From Candidatus Altarchaeum sp. (GTDB lineage Archaea > Altiarchaeota > Altiarchaeia > Altiarchaeales > Altiarchaeaceae), in contig JAGTWP010000040.1 in assembly GCA_018260755.1 (NCBI GenBank), forward strand, positions 1 through 12,351: a DNA stretch of 12,351 bases, in the 5' to 3' direction. Below, piece by piece: positions 1-7,493 of this stretch. The notes under the pieces are model-generated. The model ran no database searches. It had not been told where the DNA came from and worked only from the letters and a program-made list of their open reading frames with translations. A program made the translations under genes and the position numbers. Numbering within the stretch: position 1 is the first letter of the stretch; the number at the start of each line of letters is the position of its first letter.

Positions 1-13
1 TTTTTTATTTTTA

Positions 14-64
14 ATATATTTATATATAATCCTAATAATTTATATTAAAACTGCATAAGTCCTA
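14..64 (+). repeat. 51-bp repeat, copy 1 (probable IS end)
   Basis: This stretch matches 8048-8098 at 50 of 51 bases, in the same orientation; the only difference is A at 55 against G at 8089. Its last 13 bases (52-64) are TGCATAAGTCCTA, one base away from the reverse complement of the sequence at 12314-12326. That is what an insertion-sequence terminal inverted repeat looks like. Position 19-26 is TTTATATA, a perfect archaeal-type TATA box. The match is seen directly; the IS assignment is inferred. Confidence 0.8.
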
Positions 65-184
65 TAATTTTATTTTTAATATCCTGGTACTGCTGTGAAA
101 TTCCAAAAATTTTCAGCACCTTCACGGATTTGAAAATATGGACCAAAATATTTTATTTATTGAAAGAGGTGGCTGAATAGTTAC
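65..184. mobile_element. IS debris ending in a 17-bp terminal repeat
   Basis: Positions 168-184 (GGTGGCTGAATAGTTAC) are identical to 8031-8047, the right end of a 101-bp inverted-repeat element, so this is the right end of a related element. No matching left end (GTAACTATTCAG) is present in the first 167 bases. A + frame is open from 49 and stops at the TAG at 178-180, inside the terminal repeat; it could be the last codons of a decayed transposase, but in DNA this AT-rich an open stretch of about 43 codons is weak evidence. The repeat ends 16 bases before the first gene. Confidence 0.55.
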
Positions 185-200
185 GATTTAATTAATAAAT

Positions 201-1196
201 ATGATGAATTTGAAAAATAAAAAAGTATTAGTTACCGGAGCAGGGGGTTTCATAGGAAGTCATTTAACTGAAAGGTTAGTTGAACTTGGAGCGGATGTTT
301 CTGCTCTTGTTAGATACAATTCAAGGAATGACTGGGGAATGGTTGAATTATTTCCAGAAGAAACAAAAGAAAAGATAAATGTTATAACCGGAGATATAAA
401 GGATTCGGATGCTATGCGGTGGGCTGCAAAAGATGTTGATATTATTTTTCATCTTGCCGCACTTATCCCGATTCCTTATTCCTATATTCATCCCCGTGAA
501 GCAATAGAGACAAACATAATAGGAACACTAAATGTTCTTATGGCTGCAAAAGAAAATAATGTTGAAAGAATGATTCACACATCAACTTCTGAGACATACG
601 GAACTGCACAATATGTGCCGATGGATGAAAAGCATCCTCTTCAGGGACAGTCACCGTATTCGGCAAGTAAAATCGGGGCAGACAAGATTGCGGAATCATT
701 TTATTTGTCTTACGGGCTTCCTGTTGCAACAATTCGCCCGTTTAACACTTATGGTCCAAGGCAATCGGCAAGAGCTGTTATTCCTACAATTATAACTCAG
801 GCATTAATAAAAAATGAAGTTTTCATCGGTTCAAAACACCCGACAAGAGATTTAACTTATGTATCGGATACTGTTGAAGGGTTTGTTAAAATTGCTGAAG
901 CTGATAAAGGTGTTTTAGGTGAAGTAATTAATATCGGCTCAAATTTTGAAATCTCAATCGGCGATTTAGCGAATAAAATCGTCTCTTTGATTAATAAAGA
1001 CGTGAAAATTAAATTTGACGAATCCCGCGTAAGACCAGGTAAAAGCGAGGTTGAACGGCTCTGGGTTGATAACAGGAAGGCAAAGAAACTTATGAACTGG
1101 GAGCCAAAGGTTTCGCTTGATGAGGGACTTAAAAAGACAATTGATTATATCTCAAAGAATATTAATAAATACAAACCAAATATTTATAATGTTTAA
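201..1196 (+). CDS. NAD-dependent nucleotide-sugar 4,6-dehydratase/epimerase (extended SDR)
   Basis: 331 residues, the usual length for extended short-chain dehydrogenases acting on nucleotide sugars. The NAD-binding motif G13xxG16xxG19 is at the N-terminus; S128-T129-S130-E131 and Y153xxxK157 supply the active site, and a PFNTYGPRQ segment follows. The YNSRNDWG segment near residue 39 and the overall pattern recall LegB-type dehydratases of legionaminic-acid pathways (from memory, not searched). A substrate cannot be assigned from sequence; UDP-GlcNAc or a GDP-sugar are candidates. The start is ATGATG at 201-206, with either ATG possible and no SD. The next gene begins 2 bases after its stop. 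Base composition differs from the neighbour: 28 of 60 G+C at 601-660 against 14 of 60 at 1501-1560 in the next gene, suggesting separate origins. Confidence 0.88.
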   Translation: MMNLKNKKVLVTGAGGFIGSHLTERLVELGADVSALVRYNSRNDWGMVELFPEETKEKINVITGDIKDSDAMRWAAKDVDIIFHLAALIPIPYSYIHPREAIETNIIGTLNVLMAAKENNVERMIHTSTSETYGTAQYVPMDEKHPLQGQSPYSASKIGADKIAESFYLSYGLPVATIRPFNTYGPRQSARAVIPTIITQALIKNEVFIGSKHPTRDLTYVSDTVEGFVKIAEADKGVLGEVINIGSNFEISIGDLANKIVSLINKDVKIKFDESRVRPGKSEVERLWVDNRKAKKLMNWEPKVSLDEGLKKTIDYISKNINKYKPNIYNV

Positions 1197-1198
1197 AA

Positions 1199-1948
1199 AT
1201 GAAAGCAGTAATTTTAGCGGGCGGGAAAGGAACAAGGTTAAGACCATACACCTATGTAATACCAAAGCCTTTAATGCCAATTGGAGAACAACCAATAATT
1301 GAAATTATTCTCAATCAATTGAAAAATAATGGTTTCAATAATATTATAATATCAACAGGTTACAAAGAAAATTTAATAAGAATGTTTCTTAATGGTGCAG
1401 ATAAAAAATATGATTTAAATATCAAATATTCTTGTGAAGATAAATCTTTGGGAACAATAGGCCCGCTTTCGCTTATTAGAAAAGAATTAAATAATACATT
1501 TCTTCTTATGAATGGAGACACATTATCTACAATAAACTATAATGAACTTATAAAATATCATAAGAAATCAGGTAACATAGCAACAATCTCTCTTTATAAA
1601 AGAGATATTTACATTGATTTTGGAGTGGTAAAATTAAATGGTGTTGATATAATTGATTACATTGAAAAACCGACAAATACTTATTTTGTAAGTATGGGAG
1701 TGTATGTTTTTGAACCGGAAGTTTTAAAATATGTACCCGATGAAAAATTAGATTTTCCAGATTTAGTTAAAATACTAATAAAAAACAATGAGAAAGTAGG
1801 AGGATATATTTTTGAAGATTACTGGCTTGATATAGGAAGACCCGAGGATTATATGAAAGCTAATGAAGACATAAAGTTAATTTATAATAAATTAGGAAAT
1901 AAGAAAGAGGATTTCGATAAAAATGACAATAAAAATACCCCTATCTGA
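1199..1948 (+). CDS. Sugar-phosphate nucleotidyltransferase (NTP_transferase family)
   Basis: 249 residues. Activates a sugar 1-phosphate with an NTP to give an NDP-sugar in the cytoplasm. The signature loop GGKGTRLRP lies at residues 8-16, followed by KPLMP at 23-27, the metal-binding NGDT with D107, and the closing DYWLDIGRPEDY at 207-218. There is no hexapeptide-repeat acetyltransferase domain, so this is the short form, like RmlA-N/GlmU-N-type or PtmE-like enzymes; sugar and base are not determinable. The start is ATG, 2 bases after the dehydratase stop and without an SD, which argues for translation coupled to that gene. The last 24 or so residues are Lys/Asn/Asp-rich, and their DNA overlaps the aminotransferase fragment by 26 bases. 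The adjacency dehydratase, nucleotidyltransferase, aminotransferase points to an amino-deoxy sugar. Confidence 0.88.
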   Translation: MKAVILAGGKGTRLRPYTYVIPKPLMPIGEQPIIEIILNQLKNNGFNNIIISTGYKENLIRMFLNGADKKYDLNIKYSCEDKSLGTIGPLSLIRKELNNTFLLMNGDTLSTINYNELIKYHKKSGNIATISLYKRDIYIDFGVVKLNGVDIIDYIEKPTNTYFVSMGVYVFEPEVLKYVPDEKLDFPDLVKILIKNNEKVGGYIFEDYWLDIGRPEDYMKANEDIKLIYNKLGNKKEDFDKNDNKNTPI

Positions 1949-2093
1949 TATTGATTTAGGTGACGAGGAAACTGAAGCAGTAACCAAAGTATTAAAGTCA
2001 AAATGGCTTTCAATGAGGCCTATGACAGAGGAATTTGAAAATAAATTCGCTCATATACCTATTATCATTGAACTTTTTGTTTTGCATTTTTAG
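1923..2093 (+). pseudogene. DegT/DnrJ/EryC1 aminotransferase, N-terminal fragment
   Basis: 56 codons from the ATG at 1923 to the TAG at 2091. The first 43 residues read like the start of a PLP-dependent sugar aminotransferase: IPLSDIDLGDEE, then a helix ending in LKSKWLSM, then TEEFENKFA. After the alanine near base 2051 the family pattern (normally a Gly-Val turn and the substrate/PLP region) stops abruptly and an unrelated hydrophobic tail leads to the stop. Family members are about 360-400 residues, so roughly 90 % including the PLP lysine is gone. It overlaps the upstream gene by 26 bases, so it was once translationally coupled. No C-terminal part was found elsewhere in the window. Confidence 0.8.
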
Positions 2094-2178
2094 TGTATTT
2101 GACTTAATTTATATTTGAGTTTATGCTTGAATTTTAAAATTTGCAAAACTTCAACAATGTACTTTATCTCCATTAGTG

Positions 2179-2194
2179 AAAATCAACATAAGAA
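2179..2194 (+). repeat. 16-bp direct repeat, first copy
   Basis: AAAATCAACATAAGAA, identical to 2212-2227, spaced 33 bases start to start (about three helical turns). It lies in the 140-base gap between the broken aminotransferase and the GT2 gene. It could be a pair of operator sites or a small duplication at an old insertion point. Nothing else recognisable was seen at 2094-2178. Confidence 0.75.
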
Positions 2195-2211
2195 CGATAA
2201 TTTAATCTATA

Positions 2212-2227
2212 AAAATCAACATAAGAA
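2212..2227 (+). repeat. 16-bp direct repeat, second copy
   Basis: Exact second copy of the 2179-2194 sequence. It ends 6 bases before the start codon of the GT2 gene, so a protein bound here would cover the translation start or a leaderless transcript start. Confidence 0.75.
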
Positions 2228-2233
2228 GCGAAA

Positions 2234-3382
2234 ATGATTAAGAATGATGAAGGTATCGAATTAACTATAATAATTCCATGTAAAAATGAGAAACACACAA
2301 TAAAAAGAGTTATTAATGATTCATTTAATGTGTGCAACAAGAAAGGCATCTCCTCAGAGATAATTGTTGTATTCTCAAAGGAAACTATAGATGATTCTCC
2401 AAAAATAGCAAAAGATAATGGGGCAAGAACCGTTTATCAAGAAAATATGGGCTATGGTGATGCATGCTTAAAAGGATTTGAAGAAGCGAAGGGAAAATAT
2501 ATCATAACACTGGATGCTGATGGTCAGCACGATCCAGAAGACATTCCCAAATTTTATAATGGTCTGAAAGACGAGAATTATGATTTTATTGTTAGCTCAA
2601 GATTTAAAGAAAATTCAGTAAAGTCAACATCATTTATCAATTATTATATTGGAAATCCACTTTTGGCAAAAACTTTAAATTTTCTTTTCCACGCAAATTT
2701 CTCAGAGGTAATGTCGGGATATAGAGGATTTAGAAAAGATGTAATAAAAACATTAGATTTGAAATGTAAGGGTATGGAATTCACTCCTGAAATATTGATA
2801 AAAGCATTAAAAAAAGGATTAAAAGTAAAGGAAATTCCAATAACTGCAAATTTAAGAGTTTATGGAGAACCAGAATTGCATCCATTGCGCGATGGATGGA
2901 AATCCCTTAGATTCATGTTTTTATTCGCTCCAAACTGGCTTTTCATGGTTCCCGGGACAATATTTTTTGCCTTCGGTTTATTCTTAATTTTAGCCATATT
3001 AAACGGACCATTAGTTATTGGTTCAATGCAATTTGATATTCATCCGATGATATTTGGTGCATTTTTAACAATTATTGGATTACAAACAATAATTTTTGGA
3101 TTGCAATCAAAAATTTATTCAAAATCAATAGGACTTGGAAATGAAAGTCGGACATTAAAATTTATAGATAAATATTTTACACTTGAAAAAGGAACAGTGA
3201 TTGGCTTAGCAATATCCTTTATTGGAATCGCAATTTTAATCTACATCTTTAACACCTGGCTTAATGTTGGATTCGTTCAGCAGATAAAGTTAATGCTTGC
3301 CGGAATGACTTTAACCGTTTTAGGAATTCAGATAATATTTTCATCATGGTTTTTAAACATGATTGGAATTGAGAAAAGATAA
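2234..3382 (+). CDS. Membrane GT2 glycosyltransferase, DPM1/polyprenyl-phosphate type
   Basis: 382 residues. The N-terminal 220 or so form a GT-A fold family-2 transferase: IIPCKNE near residue 13, LDADGQHDPED with metal-binding D94 and D96, and MSGYRGFRKDV further on. The C-terminal part has four hydrophobic segments at roughly 235-255, 270-290, 320-340 and 352-376, so the enzyme is held in the membrane. This layout matches transferases that load a sugar onto dolichol/polyprenyl phosphate; the donor sugar cannot be told. The start at 2234 is supported by a stop in frame at 2222-2224; there is no SD. It stands behind a disrupted region and two 16-bp repeats, so it probably has its own promoter. 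VVFSKETIDD replaces the more usual VDDxSxD-type motif of this family, a small oddity in the nucleotide-binding loop. Confidence 0.88.
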   Translation: MIKNDEGIELTIIIPCKNEKHTIKRVINDSFNVCNKKGISSEIIVVFSKETIDDSPKIAKDNGARTVYQENMGYGDACLKGFEEAKGKYIITLDADGQHDPEDIPKFYNGLKDENYDFIVSSRFKENSVKSTSFINYYIGNPLLAKTLNFLFHANFSEVMSGYRGFRKDVIKTLDLKCKGMEFTPEILIKALKKGLKVKEIPITANLRVYGEPELHPLRDGWKSLRFMFLFAPNWLFMVPGTIFFAFGLFLILAILNGPLVIGSMQFDIHPMIFGAFLTIIGLQTIIFGLQSKIYSKSIGLGNESRTLKFIDKYFTLEKGTVIGLAISFIGIAILIYIFNTWLNVGFVQQIKLMLAGMTLTVLGIQIIFSSWFLNMIGIEKR

Positions 3383-3412
3383 TTAAGAACATTCTAAATT
3401 TATAAACTTAAA

Positions 3413-4414
3413 ATGAAAGCAATAATAACAAACAAGGAAAAATTGCAGGAAAAATTCAAGGACAATTTTTTAGAAATAGAAAGCAAATTAAACGAATATT
3501 GTAAAATTTTTAATGGAAAACTTTTTTATACTAACAAAACAAAACCTGACGAAATAAGAAATGTTTTTAATGAAGCAGAAAAAGAAGGTGCAACTTCTTT
3601 TGTTATTGTCGGTGGAGATGATGTAATTCCTTTTTTCAGATTAAAAAATCCTGCAAGTGATGATGGAGATGAGATTGTTTATAGTGATAATCCTTATGCT
3701 TCCAAAGACAATGATTATTTTATTCCCGAAAGAAGTTTAGGTAGAATTCCCGATGGAAATAATGCAGTGTTCCTGATATGCGTTTTGGAAAATTTCATAG
3801 GCATCAAAAAAGATAAAAGAAAAGGAAAATTTGGATGTACTGCTTTTGAATGGATTAAAGCAAGTAAAGAGGTCTATAAAGCAGTAAATGGAAGAACCTT
3901 AAAGATTTCGCCGCCAATAAGAAGCAATAATATTGAAACCAAATGGATAAATAAAAAGAAGTTTTTTTATTTCAATTTGCATGGAAGTGAAGAAACAAAA
4001 TACTGGTACGGACAAAAAGGAGAAAATTATCCGGTTGCATTTTCTCCTGAAAATTTGAATGATGTAAATTGCATTAATGTAGTAATTTTTAGTGAGGCAT
4101 GCTATGGAGCAAACATTATAAATAAATGTCTAAACGATGCAATCTCTTTGAAATTTCTTGAAAGAAAAGCAATTTGTGTTGTTGCTTCTACAAAAATTGC
4201 TTATGGTCCATCTGAACCACCAAGCACAGATGCTGATTTATTAGGAAAATTATTCTTTAAAGAGATAATTAATAAGGAAAGTTTTGGAATTGCATTGATG
4301 AAAGCAAAACAAAATTTTGTCGTTGAAAGTTCAAAGAAAGGATATTTGGATAGTTCGGAAAAGAAAACATTGATTGAATTTGTTTTGTATGGAGATCCTG
4401 ATTTGACAATATAA
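3413..4414 (+). CDS. Peptidase C25 (gingipain/caspase-fold) family protein, cytosolic
   Basis: 333 residues without signal peptide or membrane segment. The clan CD dyad is visible: H190-G191 at the end of a hydrophobic strand (FNLHGSEE) and C230 in SEACYGA, with E228 just before it. GGDDVIPF at 67-74, PERSLGRIP and the closing LYGDPDLTI are typical C25 elements; the GDP near the C-terminus is common in the family. Gingipains cleave after Arg or Lys and are secreted with propeptides and sorting domains; none of those is here, so this is a bare catalytic domain acting inside the cell. A product lying 24 bases downstream is lysine-rich and is a possible partner or substrate (inference). The start ATG has no SD. 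Its role among glycosyltransferases is unknown; processing of a glycosylation or export component, or a stress/defence protease, are both possible. Confidence 0.8.
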   Translation: MKAIITNKEKLQEKFKDNFLEIESKLNEYCKIFNGKLFYTNKTKPDEIRNVFNEAEKEGATSFVIVGGDDVIPFFRLKNPASDDGDEIVYSDNPYASKDNDYFIPERSLGRIPDGNNAVFLICVLENFIGIKKDKRKGKFGCTAFEWIKASKEVYKAVNGRTLKISPPIRSNNIETKWINKKKFFYFNLHGSEETKYWYGQKGENYPVAFSPENLNDVNCINVVIFSEACYGANIINKCLNDAISLKFLERKAICVVASTKIAYGPSEPPSTDADLLGKLFFKEIINKESFGIALMKAKQNFVVESSKKGYLDSSEKKTLIEFVLYGDPDLTI

Positions 4415-4438
4415 TTTTTTAGTAACATTTAAATTTTA

Positions 4439-4741
4439 ATGATGGATGATATAATAAAAAAGATAAAGGAAAAAGTTATAAAGGAAAATCCTGAATTTAA
4501 GGATGCAGAAATAGCAGTAAAGGAAGAGGTATTAGAAATTCCTGGAGAGATAAAGGAAAAGATGAAAAAGATGGGAAAAGAAATAAAAGAACTTCAACCA
4601 AAGCAAGGATTTGAAAAAAAGAAGATTAAAACAATAACATTTAAAAGATTTGCAGTTGCAGAAGACGGAGCAAAAATTCCTATTGTTTTACGGCTTACTG
4701 TTGATGAAAAAGGAAACATATTAAAAGAAAGTGGAAATTAA
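4439..4741 (+). CDS. Unrecognised 100-residue lysine/glutamate-rich protein
   Basis: I do not recognise this family. Of 100 residues, 22 are Lys and 15 are Glu. Residues 1-58 look helical and charged, possibly a coiled coil (KEKMKKMGKEIKEL). Residues 59-100 alternate like beta-strands (KTITFKRFAVAEDG, then IPIVLRLTVDEKG). It has no Cys and no membrane segment. It starts with ATGATG and lies 24 bases after the peptidase gene and 3 bases before the next glycosyltransferase, so the three are almost surely co-transcribed. The proximity to a C25 peptidase suggests a cofactor, inhibitor or substrate; the gene could also be an unrelated operon passenger. It is a real gene judging by its tight packing and strong codon pattern. 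Confidence 0.7.
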   Translation: MMDDIIKKIKEKVIKENPEFKDAEIAVKEEVLEIPGEIKEKMKKMGKEIKELQPKQGFEKKKIKTITFKRFAVAEDGAKIPIVLRLTVDEKGNILKESGN

Positions 4742-4744
4742 TGG

Positions 4745-5956
4745 ATGATGGAAATATTGCTCATAATTTTATACATTATTTTTGGAATAAGTGTATTTGG
4801 ATTGTTTTGGACTTATGCTGGCTATCCTATATTTATTTGGTTTTTATCAAAGATAATAAAGAAAGAGCATAAGTATGATGAAAATTATCAACCAAATGTT
4901 TCCATTATAATTCCTTGTTATAATGAAGAAAAAGTTATTGAAAAAAAATTGAAAAATATTTTGGAGTTAAATTATCCTAAAGAAAAAATTGAAATTATAA
5001 TTGTAGATGACGGTTCAAAAGATAACCTCCTAAAAATTACCGAAAATTTTATAAAAGAGAACAAACTACAAAACATATCCATAATTAGACAAGAACGAAG
5101 TGGAAAAGGTCAGGCAATAAATAATGGAATAAAAATGGCAAAATATGAAATTGTCGCTATATCTGATGCTAATGCGTGGCTTGATAAAAATGCTTTAAAA
5201 TATTGTGTTAGATATTATGCAGATAAAAATGTAGGATATGTTGTTGAACGAAACATCTATGAAATTCGTACTACCACGGGCGTAAATATTGGAGAATCAT
5301 TTTATGCTAAATTTGATTTTTTCTTACACAAAAAAGAATCACAAATTGGTAATTTTTCTCAGTATGGTGGTGGATGGTTACAAACGTTTAGAAAAATTCT
5401 TATAAATCCCAACCATAATTGGACATTAGCGGAAGATTTTGAAATTCCTTTAGTAGTAATACAAAAAAGGTATAAAACAATTTTTGAGCCTTTAGCAAAA
5501 GGATATAAGTTTTCTATGGTTTCCACACAGGACCTTTTCACCAGGGAAAAAAGAATGATTACAGGCACAATTCAAATATTTTTTAGATATCTAAATTTTT
5601 TAAATTTTTTTAGATACGGTTTGTTCTCATTAATGTTTTTTTCTCATAAAATACTTCAAATAATAACAGCTTTTTTTATATTTTTAATGTTTATTTCATC
5701 AGTTGGAATTTATTTTCTTTCCTCACATAATTTATTTTATGTTTTTGTATTATTAGAATCGGTTGCATTGTTTTTTTGTTTTGCAGTTATTGCAATATCA
5801 AAAGTAAAGGATATAACGATTCAACCATTTCCGGCAATAAAATTTTTTACTTTAACAAACATAAGTTGTTTAATAGCATGGATTGACTATGTTGGAGGAA
5901 AAAACTATGGAACAACATGGGAAACGATTAGAAGTTCAAGAGAAATCGAAAAATGA
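4745..5956 (+). CDS. Membrane GT2 glycosyltransferase, processive (NodC/hyaluronan-synthase-like) type
   Basis: 403 residues. An N-terminal membrane helix (about 3-35) is followed by a GT-A domain with SIIIPCYNEE, VDDGS (D88, D89), SDANAW (D141) and AEDFEI (E230, D231), then three or so C-terminal helices at about 295-325, 330-350 and 360-385. Order and topology fit chitin/hyaluronan/cellulose-synthase-like transferases that add sugars at the inner membrane face. The position of the QxxRW acceptor motif reads R267-E-K-R270-M271, so Gln and Trp are replaced; that may mean transfer of single sugars rather than polymerisation. Start at 4745; a second ATG follows directly at 4748. It overlaps the next gene by 4 bases (ATGA), meaning translational coupling. 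Confidence 0.88.
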   Translation: MMEILLIILYIIFGISVFGLFWTYAGYPIFIWFLSKIIKKEHKYDENYQPNVSIIIPCYNEEKVIEKKLKNILELNYPKEKIEIIIVDDGSKDNLLKITENFIKENKLQNISIIRQERSGKGQAINNGIKMAKYEIVAISDANAWLDKNALKYCVRYYADKNVGYVVERNIYEIRTTTGVNIGESFYAKFDFFLHKKESQIGNFSQYGGGWLQTFRKILINPNHNWTLAEDFEIPLVVIQKRYKTIFEPLAKGYKFSMVSTQDLFTREKRMITGTIQIFFRYLNFLNFFRYGLFSLMFFSHKILQIITAFFIFLMFISSVGIYFLSSHNLFYVFVLLESVALFFCFAVIAISKVKDITIQPFPAIKFFTLTNISCLIAWIDYVGGKNYGTTWETIRSSREIEK

Positions 5957-7398
5957 AAATATATTTTTTAAATCCACCATACTTCAAACACTTTGCAAGA
6001 GATAATAGATGGCAGGATACAGGAAGGGGAGGAACGTTATATTATCCTATATGGTTAGCACATGCTGCAGGAGTAGTGGAAGAATTTCATAAAGTACGAC
6101 TCATTGATACTGCGGCTAATGGTTGGAACAGAGATGAAGTTATTAATGATATAATCAATTACAAACCGGATTTAATTGTTGTAGACACAAGTTTTCCGAG
6201 CTTAAATAATGATATTTCTGTCGCTGAAAATATTAAAAAAAATTATCCAGATGCAAAGATTGTAATCGTTGGACCTCCTACATCTCAATTCCCTGAAGCA
6301 ATTTTAAAAAGTTCGGCAGTTGATGTGGTTGCACGTTGGGAATATGATTTTACGATAAGAGAACTGGCTGATGCTATTGAAGAAGGCAAATCATTAGAAC
6401 TTATTAAGGGTATTTCATACAAAGATAATGGAAAAATATTTCATAACAAAAACAGAGAGTGGATAACATCAGAAGAACTGGATTCAATTCCGTTTGTATC
6501 TAAAGTATATAAAAAGCACCTTAACATAAAAGATTATTCTCTTGCAAGTAGTCTTTATCCAGAGGTTCAGATATTTAGTGGAAGAGGATGTCCAAATTTA
6601 TGCATTTTTTGTTCATGGATACACACTTTTACGGGAAGAGAATATAGAGTGAGAAGTATTAAAAATGTTATTGAAGAATTAGAATACATTCAGAATAATT
6701 TACCTGAAATTAAAGAAGTATTTTTTGAAGATGATACTTTTACAATAAATAAAAAAAGAGTGATAGAATTTGTAAATGAATATCAAAGAAGGGATTTGAA
6801 TATCGTATGGGCGTGTAATGCAAGAGCAACTCTTGATTATGAAACTATGAAAGAAATGAAGCGCGCAAATTGTAGAATGCTCATTGTAGGATACGAATCT
6901 GGAAGTGATACAATGTTAAAAAAAATGAAAAAAGGTACAACTACAAAAAATATAAAAGAATTTGCAAAATATGCAAAAAAAGCAAATTTATTAGTTCATG
7001 GAGATTTTGTAATCGGTTTGCCAGGGGAGAATAAAAAAACAATTGAAGAAACAAAAAAAATGATAAAAGAAATAAAGCCAGAAATATTACAAGTTTCTGT
7101 CGCATCGCCATTTCCAGGAACCGAATTTTATAATATTTGTAAAAATAATGGATATCTTATAACAGAAGATCCAAACGAATATTTAGACAATTATGGTCAT
7201 CAAAAACCGATAGTATCATATCCAGAATTATCTAATGAAGAAATCGTTGAAGAAGTTGATAAAATACTGAAAGATTATTATTTGTCTATTGAATATATAC
7301 CTTTAGTATTAAGACAAATTTTTCGCAAAAACGGATTGGATGAAGCAAGAAGAATTGTAAAAGGAATGGTTCCATTTATAAAATATATTAAAAGATGA
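5953..7398 (+). CDS. B12-binding-type radical SAM protein, HpnJ-like
   Basis: 481 residues. The first 150 or so form a cobalamin-binding-like Rossmann domain (FLNPPYF at the start, then VVDTSFPS and IVIVGPPTS); the usual DxHxxG histidine motif is not evident. The radical SAM core follows with C213-PNL-C217-IF-C220 for the 4Fe-4S cluster, YRVRS, EVFFEDDTFT, a CNARA/DYETMKEMK block, VGYESG and VIGLPGE. These segments closely resemble, from memory, HpnJ of hopanoid synthesis, which is about the same length and is assigned to ring contraction of a sugar headgroup; archaeal calditol synthase is a related reaction. No hopanoid genes are in view, so a sugar or lipid-glycan modification is the likelier job here (inference). 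It overlaps both the preceding GT2 gene and the following fragment by ATGA. Confidence 0.85.
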   Translation: MKIYFLNPPYFKHFARDNRWQDTGRGGTLYYPIWLAHAAGVVEEFHKVRLIDTAANGWNRDEVINDIINYKPDLIVVDTSFPSLNNDISVAENIKKNYPDAKIVIVGPPTSQFPEAILKSSAVDVVARWEYDFTIRELADAIEEGKSLELIKGISYKDNGKIFHNKNREWITSEELDSIPFVSKVYKKHLNIKDYSLASSLYPEVQIFSGRGCPNLCIFCSWIHTFTGREYRVRSIKNVIEELEYIQNNLPEIKEVFFEDDTFTINKKRVIEFVNEYQRRDLNIVWACNARATLDYETMKEMKRANCRMLIVGYESGSDTMLKKMKKGTTTKNIKEFAKYAKKANLLVHGDFVIGLPGENKKTIEETKKMIKEIKPEILQVSVASPFPGTEFYNICKNNGYLITEDPNEYLDNYGHQKPIVSYPELSNEEIVEEVDKILKDYYLSIEYIPLVLRQIFRKNGLDEARRIVKGMVPFIKYIKR

Positions 7399-7493
7399 AA
7401 ATAGCGATTTTATTACCTGATTTCTCAGGATATTGTGAGGATGCAAGAGTGACTAAACTTCAGGCAGAGGATTTTTTTATTTGTATATTCTAA
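7395..7493 (+). pseudogene. N-terminal fragment, probably of a family-4 glycosyltransferase
   Basis: 32 codons starting at the ATG that overlaps the radical SAM stop by 4 bases. The first 27 residues contain MKIAILLPDF and then RVTKLQAEDF, a first strand and helix typical of the acceptor domain of GT4/GT-B enzymes. After about base 7476 the sequence turns into T-rich DNA (FICIF, stop). A complete GT4 enzyme has about 350-400 residues. The start is normal and coupled, so the gene was cut by the insertions and rearrangement that follow. The family call rests on a very short stretch. Confidence 0.55.

Noticed and set aside
613-795. Alternative + frame inside the dehydratase gene
   Set aside because: The dehydratase frame carries the catalytic Tyr-Lys and family motifs over the same bases.
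4201-4428. 75-codon open frame on the minus strand
   Set aside because: It lies opposite the well-supported C-terminal part of the C25 peptidase gene and has no recognisable motif.
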